64,000 nucleotides of DNA from Plantago ovata (taxonomy: Eukaryota > Streptophyta > Magnoliopsida > Lamiales > Plantaginaceae), in the NCBI GenBank assembly GCA_028274465.1, contig CM051458.1:78884085-78948084 (forward strand). Reading direction: 5' to 3'. Shown here in pieces: positions 9,174 to 20,787 of the stretch (its first letter is position 1; each line of letters starts with the position of its first letter). The position numbers and the translations under genes were made by a program. The notes beneath the pieces are model-generated. The model worked only from the letters and a program-made list of their open reading frames with translations. It made no database searches and was not told where the DNA came from.

Positions 9174-10515
9174 ATGAACTCAAAGAAAGCAAAAGCGAAA
9201 GAATTTAGCCGAATTCAAACGGACGTATGCGCCAGTCTGGCCAAGCGCGTCGTCGAAAGAAACCCAATCCAAGAACATGGTGTCGTCGATCCATGTTGTG
9301 TTGGGCTTAATGTCTGCAGGCTTGAAGGGTGACGCAAGAGATGAGCTTCTGGCCTATCTCAAGTCCAATTCTTGCCAAGAATTTGGTTCATCATTGTCTG
9401 AGCTCGTCGATGAAGTTTTAGCTGATGGAACGCCCTTTGGTGGGCCCCTGTTTATCGTTCGTTAACGGCATGTGGATTGATGAAAATCTCATGTTGAAGG
9501 AGGATTTCAAAGCCATTCTTGATCAGTATTACAGAACCCCTATCAATCATGTTGATTTTCAGAACAAGGTTAATTAGTGTTTCATGCTACTAGTACCATT
9601 AAGGCATTAATCTTTATCCATGTGTGTTTGTTTTCCAAAGTGTTTTAACTCTTAATCTAGAAAGCACTGATACTCCAAAATGGACAACGTATCAATTCCA
9701 GACACTTATTTGTCCCCATTCACAAATACACGATATGCACATGATGATTCCGATTACAACTTTTGGATATTAGCTAGCTAGGTGTAATCTGACTTATAAG
9801 AATCTGTTGATATTAGCTAACTCTTAACCAGGTTTGTATTTGCAAACGCATTGTACTTCAAAGGTGCATGGGCTGAAATATTCGACAACTCAGAAACAGA
9901 AGATGATGACTTTATCCTCTTAGACGGCAAGAGAGTTCGAGTACCTTTCATCACCAGCATGGAGGACCAATACATTACCTGCTATGACGGTTTCAAAGTT
10001 CTGAAGCTGCCTTATCAGAACTACAGAGATAGGCGCGTAAGTTCTCAATGTACATTTATCTCCCTGATGCAAATGATGGCCTTCCTGCGTTGGTTGAAAA
10101 ATTCTCCGAACCACGATTCATAAAGGAACACATCCCGAGCACTGAAGTCGAAGTTGATGACTTCCGTTTCCCCAAGTTCAAGATAAGTTATGATTTCAAA
10201 GCATGTGAAGTCTTCAAGAAGATGGGGTTGGTGACACCATTTACTAGTGATCTCACAGAGATGGCTCATGTTGCTGTTGATGAGATGCCTCTTCAGGATT
10301 CGCGGATCTTCCATAAGGCTTTTATTGAGGTGAATGAGCAAGGCGCTGAAGCTGCAGCTGTTTCTGTATGGACTGGCGGAATTGGTGCATGTCGTCGGCC
10401 TACACCACCCCCTGAGGTAGATTTTGTGGCAGACCATCCATTCATTTTCGTTATGAGAGAAGATAAGACAGGAATGGTGTTGTTCATTGGCCAAGTACTT
10501 AATCCTGTTGCTTGA
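9174..10515 (+). pseudogene. Serpin pseudogene, paralogue of the intact serpin at 31093
   Basis: The sequence aligns with the intact serpin but is broken in several ways. Exon 1 (9174-9568) has a short N-terminus, a disrupted segment before [13 protein letters not shown], and a frameshift after ADGTPFGGP (about 9445). The start of exon 2 is gone: homology resumes at [16 protein letters not shown] (about 9827), so the intron's acceptor and about 100 bp of coding sequence are deleted. A 2-bp insertion after YRDRR (about 10035) shifts the frame again. The last part (10048-10515) is open and retains the hinge [10 protein letters not shown] and the signature FVADHPF. It cannot give a complete serpin. 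Sequence and 3' flank similarity to the intact copy indicate a local duplication. Confidence 0.9.
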
Positions 10516-11568
10516 ATAGTTCCATTATATCTGTGAAGTCTTAAATTGGCTGCTTTTTGTTTTACTTCATTAATTAACTATTATATTCCAGCAAAGTTTG
10601 AAGTATTTTTTTTACATCAGGTGTTGGTTTTCAACTTCTTTTTTTTTTTTCTTTTTCTTTTTCACATGAATGTAATATGACTGTCAGTTTCAGTTTGGCG
10701 GATTCTTTTTCTTATGAGACTGCAAATGAACTCTAATTCTTTTCTGTTGCATCACTGTGTATTGGGTTGTTCGACATCCAGTTTAGGTTTGTCTTCAAGC
10801 TACTTCTTATACATGAGGTGAGCTCCAGGCCTGTCCAAACTTCTACCAGGCTTTATAGTGTTCGTTTCACTTAAAAGTAAAGTTGTGATAAGGCCGTTTC
10901 TTATCTGTTCGACGATCTTCCATATTGTAGAGAAACTATGCAGATTATATATAAGAATGTTGCTTGTGTTCAATAGCAGATCGATCGGCTAGCAATAACA
11001 GAGCTTTAGACATCTAACTTGGCATGTGTGTGTGGGTTTATTAATTTATACAATGTGGTTTGATGGTGTATGCACGGTTAAGCTGGCAGGGGTATGCAGG
11101 GTACGTATGAAACGCAAAGGAAGGGTGAGGTTCGATCTTAGAAAGGTACTGTAGTTCGTTATAGGGACTTTTATCAAAATTCGGCTACTATGTAGTAGTA
11201 GCTAGATTAATGTTGTGTAAAGCTGGGATTTATAATATAATACTCAGTAGATTAACGTTGGGGTGACATATACATATGGAAAGAGAACCCTATATGGAAA
11301 TGGAAAATTTCAAAATAGACCTAATTTATGACTAATTTCTTAAAACTTATCCGTAGAAATGTAGAATTGTTGTTATATCCATAAAATAAGTGAAATTCTT
11401 CTTAGAGTCAAAATTTTATTAAATATTAGAAAAATTAATACGTTTTCTACCCAAGTGTTGGGCATACTTGTTTAATTTCTACCCAAGATTTTCCTAAACA
11501 TTAGGAGCAGTAGTGCTCTGATAGAAACTTCCCTATTTTAAATGGAAAATTTTAATATAGTAGTAGCT
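10516..11568. other. 3' flank of serpin pseudogene and repeats
   Basis: The first 500 bp match the 3' flank of the intact serpin (for example GCAGATCGATCGGCTAGC near 10977 against 33540), marking the duplication extent. From about 11280 a repeat begins (ATATGGAAATGGAAAATTTC) whose inverse occurs near 11720-11760 and whose copies recur at 12728 and 29416, so it is probably a MITE. No gene is seen. Confidence 0.55.
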
Positions 11569-11697
11569 TTTTTTTTTTTTTTTTATTAATTAGAGAGCAT
11601 AAGAGATGCTCGGACTAGTTACAATAGGGTTCATTACCATAACACACCTCCGGATCAATACATACACCCATTTACAACAAAGCCTCCAAACCAACCA
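11569..11697 (-). mobile_element. Short poly(A)-type retroposon insertion
   Basis: A 129-bp insert begins with a T tract on the plus strand (poly(A) tail of a minus-strand copy) and is bounded by a 12-bp direct repeat ATAGTAGTAGCT (11557-11568 and 11698-11709). This is the signature of LINE-mediated retroposition. It is too short to assign to LINE 3' end or SINE; no clear A/B boxes are visible. Confidence 0.7.
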
Positions 11698-11798
11698 ATA
11701 GTAGTAGCTCTCATAAATCAGGTCTATTTCAAAATTTTCCATTTCCATATACAAATCAGGTCTATTTTAAAGTTTTCCGTTTTTATAAGAGGGGTGAA

Positions 11799-12010
11799 TG
11801 TAACACCCCTTAATTTCAGAGAGTTTAAAGGGGTTGATAACGCAACTCATGTCAACAAGGTGCACCTTTTTTTCGGGAACGCATGCAGAAGAACTTCAGT
11901 GTTAAACGTCTTGTTCTGGATCAATTGTAGCATAGATGTCCTACTGGAAAATATCCAATGTGCGCACGAGTGAGAACGAAATTCGGCCGATTAGTGACTG
12001 GAGCGTTACA
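11799..12010. mobile_element. Degenerate 5S-bearing solo LTR (Cassandra-like)
   Basis: A 212-bp unit runs from TGTAACACCCC to GCGTTACA and shares the layout of the LTR at 8598, including a decayed 5S-like part (AGAAGAACTTCAGTGTTAAACG near 11888). It is shorter by internal deletion and no target duplication is recognisable, so it is older or rearranged. It sits about 290 bp upstream of the small-peptide gene. Confidence 0.7.
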
Positions 12011-12202
12011 ATTACAATATAACCTGGTATAAAAAATGGCTAGTTAATAGTAGTAGCTAGATTAATGTTATGGAAAAGCACGATATAGAACCAGTTAGTT
12101 AGCGTTCAAAATTGAAATTACAGCTAGCCTCCTAGCACTAATTAATTAGTAAAACGTTTATTAATCAATTAATTGCCATGCCGATTGATCTACCTACAAT
12201 TC

Positions 12203-12210
12203 TATAAATA
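12203..12210 (+). promoter_or_regulatory. TATA box of small secreted peptide gene
   Basis: TATAAATA lies 93 bp upstream of the ATG at 12303. The surrounding 200 bp is shared with the paralogous gene at 14707, whose TATA box is at 14601-14608. Confidence 0.6.
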
Positions 12211-12302
12211 GAAAACGAAATGAGTTAGCCAAACGCCACCATATTCTCGTAGTAGTTCATAATTTCATATATACCTAGCTAAGTTGTGATTCTATTATAA
12301 TA

Positions 12303-12530
12303 ATGGGAAAACTAAACATTGGTTTGATCGTGTGTTTTGTCATGGTTGCAACTCTCTCCATGCCTGCGCCCGTTGATGGCTTTATTGGTGGTCTTTTGCA
12401 GGGGATTTTTGGAGGCCCTCCACAAGTAGTTGCGGCCCCACGTCCACAAGTAATCTACCGAGATCGTGACCCAGTTGTCGTCCGAGAGCGTGACCCAGCT
12501 GTGATTGTCCGCGACGATGGCTACCCCTAA
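12303..12530 (+). CDS. Small secreted peptide, 75 aa, family unknown
   Basis: A single-exon frame starts MGKLNIGLIVCF and has a clear signal peptide: a short basic n-region, a hydrophobic core to about residue 20, and likely cleavage near Asp-Gly at 25-26. The predicted mature part is about 50 residues: a Gly-rich hydrophobic piece (FIGGLLQGIFGG), then a Pro/Val/Arg/Asp-rich tail with repeating RDRDPVVVRERDPAV. There are no cysteines in the mature part, so it is not a defensin-type peptide. Two damaged relatives lie nearby (14707 and 28926), which share the signal peptide or the GIFGG-PVVAAP-ERD pattern, so this is a local gene family. I do not recognise it. Secretion is inferred from the signal peptide only. 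Confidence 0.7.
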   Translation: MGKLNIGLIVCFVMVATLSMPAPVDGFIGGLLQGIFGGPPQVVAAPRPQVIYRDRDPVVVRERDPAVIVRDDGYP

Positions 12531-13457
12531 GCCAGCTGACCAGCTAGCTCCATGTCCTCGAATCTCAATTGTTGAAGTTATCAAACTATTTTATTTTTAT
12601 TTATTGAACTGTTCACTTCAATTGTCTGAATTTGAAGATATATATCATATGTAATATTAAGATTACTACATATTGTGGTGGTCTTTTCGTACGTACTAAT
12701 AATAAAAATAACTTATGTGTGTGAGATATGGAAATGGAAAATTTTAAAATAAACCTCATCTATGACTAATTTTATAAAACTTGTTACTAGAATTGTTGTT
12801 ATATGAGTAAATCTTGTGAAAATTAAGATATTCTAAAGAAACAAAACAAAGTCACTTTGCCAAAATTGAAATTTTCAGTATACAAACATGCCTTGCTGGA
12901 ATATTTTGCCATTAGATAATCTAATGGAAAAATTACAACAAGGTCCCTAGACTATATCTTTTTCTAAAATAGCCACCCATGGAGTTTCCAAAACTCTCAA
13001 TTAAGTTCCTATAATTAGACTTGGCAAAATCCATCCGAATCCGAAATTTGAAGTCCCAAACAAAATATTTGGATCAACTATCCAGACTTTCAGTTCTAAA
13101 CTTTCTAGATTCCAAAATATCTGAACAAAATTCTTATATATTAGTTTCACATCACACAAGAATGAATTGCACAATTTTTTTTTTTTTTCTTTTTTTAGAA
13201 AGCTCGATAGTTAATTTTGGGGACCTGTAATTTTGAAACTCAAAAGAAATTTCACGAAGGGGACAAAGAATCAAATCATACAAAAGATATACATTTTCTC
13301 ACGTTGAACGTGTCAGTTAATATGGATATCCAACTTGTTTCAAAAGTAGAACGGGAAAAGTCATTTCAGTAGTCCACGGGAAATTGAGGTATTTTTTTTT
13401 TTTTTTTTTTTTTTTTTGAATGGGAAATTGAGTTTTGAATTCCAACAATAACAACTA
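12531..13457. other. 3' flank of small peptide gene
   Basis: The first 170 bp match the 3' flank of the peptide pseudogene (29196-29400), supporting duplication of the transcription unit. A repeat end (ATATGGAAATGGAAAATT) lies at 12728. T tracts occur near 13174 and 13391. No gene is seen. Confidence 0.5.
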
Positions 13458-13623
13458 CTTCCTCCATCAGAAGGTTCCCGTTTCAATTTTGTTAACTATT
13501 TTAATATCTCGTTTGACCTCGTATTTTCGGTACAATTCGGGATTAATACGAGATCAAGCGAGACATTAAAAAAGTCAATAGTTTTGAAATGGGAACTTCT
13601 AAGTTCTAGTGGGATGGAGGAAG
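13458..13623. mobile_element. Stowaway-type MITE (Tc1/mariner superfamily)
   Basis: A 166-bp element starts CTTCCTCCATC and ends GATGGAGGAAG with TA on both sides (13456-13457, 13624-13625). The inverse ends and TA target are diagnostic of Stowaway. The interior can fold back over its length. Confidence 0.92.
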
Positions 13624-13625
13624 TA

Positions 13626-14400
13626 TGTGTTAATGGTTGGATATCGGTCAATAAACCGTTGATGACATTTGAGTGATATGCATATGATTAATTGGCATTG
13701 TTAACGTCGTTATAAAATTATTTCAAAATTTAAATAAAAGTAAAAATCTACAATGCATGCCCGGTTGTCAAGAAGTTATGGTCGACTCTGGTTCTTTGGT
13801 TTGGTAGACAACTTGTTGATGGAGATTGGCCTTGCTTTGTACATCAACTCTGTTAAATCAACAAAGGTAATAGTATGAAACGTCGACTCTTTAAGATGGT
13901 GATCACTGGATTGGTCTATGGCAAATTGGCAATAGCAGAGCGGGGGTACTGGACCCCCCTAACTTTTCGATATTACTGGTGTGAGTTGTAGGACCTAGGA
14001 TTTTGATTTGAGTGGTGTGGGTTCGATCCCCGTGTGTCCATTGTTGGCATGTTTTCAGTACTTACTTTTCACTTGGACTCCCAAATTTTGTTTTAATACT
14101 TACTTTTAACTTGGACCCCCTAAATTTTGTCCTTGGCTTCGTGCCTTCGCCACTCGTCTATGGTATATGGCACGCATTTTTAGCTGCTTTGGAACAGGTG
14201 CTGTATAGTGCTCTTCGTTGTGCCATAGGCAGATGTGATTATAACAATTTTAATACTATGCTTGCCACAAACTATCAAAAACACACTATAAGAATAGTCA
14301 AAGGAAAAACAATGCAAGGCCCAAGTTGATCAAAACAGCAAGATGAACTCCAGTACTCCAGGTGCTGCCGTATTACAGTACGAATCAAGTAGTCCCGTAT
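13626..14400. other. Intergenic repeat-derived sequence
   Basis: Around 13930-14150 there are opposing GGACCCCC-rich motifs and a tRNA B-box-like GGTTCGATCCCC (14021), a pattern seen in some plant MITEs. No boundaries or target duplication could be fixed and no coding region is supported. Confidence 0.35.
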
Positions 14401-14706
14401 AATCTGCCTGGTATCAAAATTTTGCTAGTTAATATAGTAGTGGCTAGATTAATGTTGTGGTAAAGCTCGATATAGAACCAGTTAGTTAGCGTGTAAAATT
14501 GAAATCACAGCTAGCCTAGCACTAATTAATTAATTAGTTACTAGTAAACGTTTATTACTTAAAAAATTTGCCATGCCGATCGATCTACTACTATTCGATC
14601 TATAAATAGCAAACGAAATGAGTTGGCCAAACGTACCACATTCTTCACTTTCTCATAATACTTCATACTAATTCATAATACATATAAGTTGTGATTCTAT
14701 ATACAA

Positions 14707-14850
14707 TAATGGGAAAAGTAAGCATTGGTTTGATGGTGTGTTTTCTCATGGTTGCAACTCTCTCCATGCTTGCACAAGCACAGTACTACGCGCCCGGGAC
14801 GCAGGTTGTCCACAACCCAGGTAATTAACTACGTGGTGCCAATTAAATAA
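14707..14850 (+). pseudogene. Paralogue of the small secreted peptide, shifted by a TC dinucleotide
   Basis: The first 18 codons match the 12303 gene (MGKVSIGLMVCFLMVATL). An extra TC in a CTCTCTCTC run then shifts the frame, giving a 47-aa product that ends at the TAA of 14848-14850. In the other frame the end of a normal signal peptide and a short mature peptide (QYYAPGTQVV) would be read, stopping at 14828. It also lacks the Gly-rich and Arg/Asp-rich parts of the 12303 product. A TATA box lies at 14601-14608. The target duplication of the 14-kb Tat element begins at the base following the stop codon. Probably inactivated, though a short secreted variant is possible if the TC is polymorphic. 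Confidence 0.6.
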
Positions 14851-14855
14851 ATAAC

Positions 14856-15703
14856 TGTAGAGGTAAGATCTAGAAAGATTACAGACGCTCTTAAATTACA
14901 AACCTATCGAACTAAAAAGAACTACAAAAACTCTCTAAGTCACCATGATTTGACACAACACACGAATCTTGTTAATGCGGGTACCTAAGTCTTCTGACTC
15001 TCGACGTCCAATAGAGCACCTGAGATTAAAAAGGCGCGTGTGGATGTGTGTTTTTCTCCGGCTTGCCTAAGTCAAGCCGGTGCGAGACTTTACTTGAAGG
15101 AGCTTGTAAGTTCTCCTTGTCTTTAGAGTAATAAATGTACTTAATTAAGACCAGTTACCTTTTTCTTTGGAAATGGTGTCCTTATATAGTTGATGTCAAA
15201 CCCTAGGTCGACCCAATCTCCTTCTTCCATCTGTCAGCTTCTTATTCGTCCACCTATGTTGGGTAGGCCCAACGTTGACCTTCATGGGCTTGGCCCAGGC
15301 CCATTTGCCTATATCTTCTTGTGCTATCTAGAAGATTCCACACTTCTCTTGTCCTTTCTCTCTATGTCGTTGTGATGCGAACCTTGTCCTGATCCAATTG
15401 TAAGACAATACAAACAAGTATTTAAGCTTCGTAATAAATGAGCTTCGTACATTCTAACCTGTTAAGTGTTTGAGTAATGCTCCTTGTCTCTCTGACTATC
15501 GTTCCGGACCTCCAAATCTCTCCCTCTCTAGAAGGAGTTATTTTAATGAATTAGGCACATTTGTGAAAATGCCCTAGAGGTCCACATAATTCAAGGTTCG
15601 GATCCTTTAGGTTCGCGGCCTTCCACCGACGCTTGTACTTGCGAAGCCTCTTAGTTCGTGGTGGAACGCACGATACGAACTAGACATATTTTCCTTATCA
15701 ACA
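14856..15703 (-). repeat. 3' LTR (element sense) of the complete Tat element
   Basis: 848 bp, TG...CA. It contains GGCTTGCCTAAGTCAAGCC (near 15059), a small hairpin; the other LTR lacks 11 bp of it. The base-level match to the other LTR is otherwise about 99.4%. The adjacent inner sequence at 15704-15718, read on the minus strand, is the purine-rich ACTACGGGGACATA. Confidence 0.95.
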
Positions 15704-15877
15704 TATGTCCCCGTAGTTTCGGAGTATCTTAGTAGAAGATAGTATGAAACTATATTTTAAGTAGTTGAGAACGATTTTATCTCCCTCTCTGAGCGGGGAT
15801 TTTGTTTCGTCCGTACCTCCAAAAGTGCTTATTTGGGGTAATATTCTTGAAACTCGCAAGGTAATATTTTTTGGAAG

Positions 15878-16080
15878 ACGTATCCGTATCCCCTGTATTC
15901 CGTACCTGTCTCATTACTTCACTAGACGTCGTGTCCGTTTTTCATGAGGTGACGTTTTGGACGACGTGTCCGTATCTCTTGTACTCCGTACCTGTGTCAT
16001 TACTTCACTAGACGTCGTGTCCGTTTTTCATGAGGTGACGTTTTAGACGATGTGTCCGTATCTCTTGTACTTCGTATCTC
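15878..16080. repeat. 87-bp tandem repeat in Tat 3' untranslated region
   Basis: About 2.5 copies of a unit beginning GACGACGTGTCCGTATCTC start near 15878, 15960 and 16047. Such tandem arrays in the 3' untranslated region are known from Tat/Ogre elements. Confidence 0.8.
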
Positions 16081-16453
16081 TGTAGCCGATCCTTCGTCGT
16101 TATCCAGATAATCAGGGTCCGAATCATCATTTTTAATGCAAATATGATGAATGTTATGCATACTATCCGTGTCTACATGTTGTTAAGCCTAAATGCGCAC
16201 GTATACTAAGTATCCGTGTCTAGGTGTATGTTATGATAAAATTTTCAATTTTAAAATGATTTTCGGACCTTGCAATCTGGATAAAGATCTTGATCCTTCC
16301 GTGTCTTTCCTTCTACGTAGGTCAAAGTTTTCGAGGGTTTGAACAGTAACTTTTATGCACTGTCCTCATCTCGTCCGTTGATTTGAATTTTTTGTACGGT
16401 CCAGATTAAATGTCAACGTCGCGTCGATTGGACTTCTCGACTTTGTCCCTCCC

Positions 16454-16461
16454 TATAAATA
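16454..16461 (+). promoter_or_regulatory. TATA box of the antisense gene
   Basis: TATAAATA lies 324 bp upstream of the ATG at 16778 and is conserved in the second Tat copy. A 5'UTR exon (about 16490-16620) ends in CCAG|GTAATT, and an acceptor TTCTAG lies immediately before the ATG, so a 5'UTR intron of about 156 bp is likely. Confidence 0.65.
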
Positions 16462-16777
16462 GCTGGTCAACCTTTTCCATTTTCTTCACTTTACAAAGAA
16501 TTCTAGAGAGAGAAATTTTCGCCTTCCGAATCTGAGCCCCGGAACTTGTTCTGCTGTAACAATATTCAACAACTTGTGAAGCTTCGGAGACTTTGCACTT
16601 CCACAACTCTTATTTTCCAGGTAATTCCCTTCTCTTTTCTTGTTCTTTCGATTTTACATTTTCTTCTGAAGTTTAATAAGTAGTATACTTATCTTCTTTT
16701 TCTTCTTTTCTGAAAAAACAAATAAACTGACCCTCGGACTACCACTTATTCTTTCGCTTCTTTCTTTCGCTTCTAGG

Positions 16778-19700
16778 ATGTCCGAGGTAAACCCTAAGAT
16801 CGTAGATCTTACCGAACTCTCTTCGTCCTCGGAGTCGACGTCAACGAGCAGCAGCTCTTCTTCTTCGTCGGATTCGGGGTCCTCTTCCGAATCTTCCTTT
16901 GATATAGGGGGCGGAAATCAAGCTCCTTCCGCCTCTCGGGTAGAGAGGAATGAAGCTGGCCCGAGTACGTCCGGTCGTCAGCTTTCCGTCTATCAACCTC
17001 CGCGCCGTAAGGTAGAACTCCCCTCACCTCTCCGGCTTCTTTGTAGATATGGAGGGTACAAGTATAGGTGTCCCTCCGATCCTATCCTTGAAGCTGACCT
17101 CGATCCTATATATGCCTATCCGCAGCTAACTTTTGGAGAACCGGAGACCTCCAACCAGCCGCGGGTACACGAAGTTGCGCCTCTCAGAGAGGTCCGTGCC
17201 CCTAACACCATAGAGGGAGCCGGAGATGATGCAGCTCAAGACAATCCTTCTGAGGATGATGAAGAGGGATCTAACCATGGCGGGGACGGAGATGAAAATG
17301 AGGCTGAAGAAGGTGGAGATGAACAACCATTGGAGGGTGAGGTCCGAGAATTCCGGGGTGCTTTGTTCCCTGTTCCGGATCATCTTGAGCCCGCTCTCCG
17401 TAAGAGATATGAGAGACTGAGAGATGATATTCATCTCTTCAGCTTAACCCGGGAGACAAATGAAGACGGATGGATACCCACCATCGAATCAAAAGTTACC
17501 GAGGATCAACTTCTGCTTCTCCGTCAAAAATTTACTATCCCTGAAGATATCAAGCTCATTGCTCCCGGTCCGGATGACGCCATATATAACTGCCCGGACG
17601 GAGCTCTGACCTGCTTTGTGGTTTCTTTAGAGCTCGGATGGAGAATCCCATTTATCGAAGAATTTGCACCTATTTTCCGTGCCTTAGATATCACTCCGAT
17701 GCAAGTTATGCCAATCTCTTTGGCTAACTTAATATGCTTCGGAGTACTTATGAAGATGAAGAATGAGCCGATTACCTTTTCAAATTTCACTCAGGCTTTC
17801 ACCGTCTCCCTGTCTGGGACTTCTTTTTACTGGCAATTTAAGCCACGCCAGTATTTCTACTTCATCCTGGAGAGTCCGAACTCCTTGGGCTCCGCCTGGT
17901 GGTCTAAATACTTTTATTTTCGGTATAAATTGAAGGATGGAGCCCCGGAAAGTGAGCGTAGATATTTTAACGTCCGGTACGATTTCAACCGGGAGTCTCC
18001 GGCTGACTATCGTCCGGTGCGCAACCACTGGAGTCCGTGGGCTGCTGCCATGCGGGAGAAGAGCATAGCTAAGAGGCCGGAGAAATATTTCTTCTGTGTA
18101 CTAACGATGCAGCCTCTTCCGGCTTTTGCCAACCTTACGGACCCTGTAGACTTAGGCCCGTATCAAAATGATACTTTTGGTAAATAATTTATCATGTGTT
18201 TTGCATCTTTCTTATTTTTCTGCCTCTCACTAATTTTCTTTAGTTATCCGCATGTTTAACCCTTCTCTTTATTTGCAGAAAATTGGCTTGATTACTTAAT
18301 GGCTGAGGCACGGAGACTCCAAGCCGCTATTGCTGCTAAAATGGCCGCCGAGAAGCGGAAACTATTGAGAACCGGAACCACCAACCAGCTCACTGTTTTT
18401 CCCCAAGATCATCCGAAGGACGGGGTTAAATGGCGTCAAGAGGAGGACCGTCGGAGACTTGCAAATCTCCCTCCTCAGGAGATGGAGTCTAGCCGGAAGG
18501 GCTTAGTTCCGGAGGAGGCCAAACGCCGCTCTGATGAGCGTAAGGCCGAAAAGAAAAATGAGGCGACTGCTGCTAAGCCTCAACCCCGGCAACCTCGGAA
18601 GCCCAAAAGTAAAACTGCTCCGGAAACTGATGCGATGGAAATTGATCAGTCTGCCTCCGTTCCAGTTCCCGCTGCCACCGGACCTTCCTCCGCCGCAACC
18701 ACAGCTCCGGCCCCGCCGAAAAAACTTATGGGGGATGCGTTCAAGGCTTCGAGGTCCGGCGCCGGGACTTCCTCTGCTCCGGTGGTCGACCCTTCTGGCA
18801 AAAACAAGCAAGTGGTTGTACCTCCGGTAAAATCCAAGAAGCGGAGGGGAGCCGGTCCCGCGGTCTATGCGGACGATGCTGAGTTCGACCGTGAAACGGA
18901 AATTGTCCGTATTGCTTCTTTGGAGCAGTCTGAGCGCATCCGTCTGTTAGAAGAGTCTTTCTCTCAGGTAATATCCTCTTTCCTTAACTTTTCTTTTCCG
19001 ACCTTTATCTCTGGTTTATTTCCGTACCTTCATCTTAATTGTTTTCATTTGCAGCTTGGCCTTGCAGTTCGGGGCGTCTCCGTTGCTGCTGCAAATGAAA
19101 AATCCACTCTGGAAGGTAACCTTCATGCTTCCGAGCTAGAAAGGGTTGCTTTATCTGAAAAGCTCGCCACTGTCCGAGTGAGCCTGGCTGAAGCGGAAGC
19201 TAAGTTGCTGAAGATGGCCCAGCTGGAAGGTGAAGTGTCAGACCTTCGGAAGCAGGTGGTGGAGACCTCCAAGCTCCGGGAAGACTTGTCTAAGTTGCAG
19301 GTTGCCTATGATAAGCAGCGGAAAGAAGTTGAAGGTTGCTTGGCTCTGATCCAAGACCAGCAGGAAACCCACGCTTGTTACATGAACATGTTAGAGCACT
19401 TCCACGATGCTCTCATGATTGGGTTTGTTGGCTCTCGGAAGGATACGGTCCAAGATTTCCTAAGAAGCACTTCCTTCCGATACGCAAAAGCCATGGGCTA
19501 TGACAAGGCACGGGTGGACGGATATAATGCATGTTTCGGACAGCTTGAAGCAGCGGGTCTTCTCCCAGCGGAACTGGATTGGGAGGCTAACAAGCTCGAC
19601 ATCTTCAAAGGGCCGGATGGTAAGGAAGATCCTGAGATTCCGAACATTCCAAATGAAGAGCTCGGCAAGGATGAGTTTGTAAGTCTTGTAGCTTCGGAAA

Positions 19701-20227
19701 GTGATGACCTAAAGTTCACGAATAAAGATCCTTGCCTTCCCGGGTTTGTGCCTGATGTCCTCCAGTACTGGTACTTAATGCCCTTTGACAAATATGAGGA
19801 GGAGAATCGGGCTTGGTTAAACCTTCCGCATCCTGTGATCGGCCGACCCGCGGATTATAGCCTCTTCGAAGAGGTAAAGACCTTGTGCAAGGAGTATGAA
19901 AAGTCCCGTGAAGAGGAGGAGATCCGGAGGAGAGATGCTGACCCGGAGGCATGGGCTGCCGGAAACGTGGAAAGTTCGTTCAAGAAGAACTTCTACATTT
20001 CCCCGTTTCCGACTGTCACAGAACTTAACAAGGATCCTTACGCCCCGCTGCCCTGGTTAAGCTGGAAAGTGCATCTTGAGGAGCTTGCTAGAGCAGCGGA
20101 GGAGGCTGAAGCTGCAGAGGCCCTCGCCCGAATAACTCAAGAAGCTCAGGAACAAGAAGCTCAGGACCGGATGGATGAAAACGAAGAATCTTCCAAGTTC
20201 TCACAGTCTCGGACTCGTGATGATTAA
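16778..20227 (+). CDS. Antisense extra gene of Tat element, spliced, about 1,087 aa (Transposase_28-like plus coiled coil)
   Basis: Three coding exons, 16778-18179, 18279-18967 and 19055-20227, join in frame with GT-AG introns (100 and 87 bp) to 1,088 codons with stop; the second intron is a multiple of three and free of stops, so its retention would also be readable. Domain order: Ser-rich and acidic N-terminus (1-215), globular region with FTIPEDIKLIAPGPDDA and TPMQVMPISLANLICFG (about 250-330), a second part with RHWSPW-like aromatic pattern to 467, a basic Lys/Pro/Ala linker (about 500-690), and a long coiled coil (about 710-840) followed by an acidic end. It resembles the plant 'gypsy type transposon' family. 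It runs opposite to gag-pol and has its own TATA box. Function is unknown; nuclear or chromatin roles would be guesses. No disabling change is seen. Confidence 0.85.
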
Positions 20228-20355
20228 ATGCTTAAGTTTCTTATCCGGGGTATGCCCCGAAGTAAACTGTAATTGAAACAAGTCCGCAAGTTTCGGAACT
20301 TATCTATTTATCGGAGGTATGCCTCCTTGCATGTGTATTTTGAACATAGTCCTCA

Positions 20356-20510
20356 AGATTCGGATCCTTTGCTTGTTTATTTATTATTGATAAATAACAA
20401 TTCTGTTTCAAACAAGTCCTTGAGATTCGGAACCTCTTCTTGTTTAATTCACTATTAATAAATAATAATTCCGTTTCAAACAAGTCCTTGAGATTCGAAA
20501 CCTCTTGCTA
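20356..20510. repeat. Tandem repeat after the antisense gene
   Basis: A unit of about 76 bp with TTTCAAACAAGTCCTTGAGATTCG occurs about two times, with a decayed earlier copy. It lies just after the antisense stop codon. Confidence 0.65.
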
Positions 20511-20787
20511 AACTTGTACTTTGCACCAGACTCATCCGTATATGTCATGGTTCCGATGATCCTCTTTCATGGAGGTTCGGATGTCCACACCAAGGAGGTT
20601 CTTATTCCAATTGAGTAACTAACTTGAGAATCGGAATATTAAACTGGTTAGGCTCGGATCGGACACTTGGGCTGCTTTTCAAATCCGACGTAGATTATTT
20701 GCCAAGTCATAGGGGTACGGAACTTTTGCGTCAAAATGTTTCTAACGGATTCAAAATTTTCTAAAAACTCTTCCGTTCCTCTGACTT

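Noticed and set aside
10045-10494. 149-codon minus-strand frame at the serpin pseudogene (and its counterpart at 32561-33010)
   Set aside because: Both are mirror frames of the serpin C-terminal exon, conserved only because the serpin is.
13930-14150. hAT-type MITE with GGACCCCC ends
   Set aside because: Suggestive inverse motifs, but no consistent ends or 8-bp target duplication could be fixed by eye.
15190-15375. Small protein repeated in both Tat LTRs (about 61 codons at 15190 and 28346)
   Set aside because: The repetition is explained by LTR identity; it is antisense to the element and has no domain. The third LTR copy (6721-6906) does not preserve it on the same terms.
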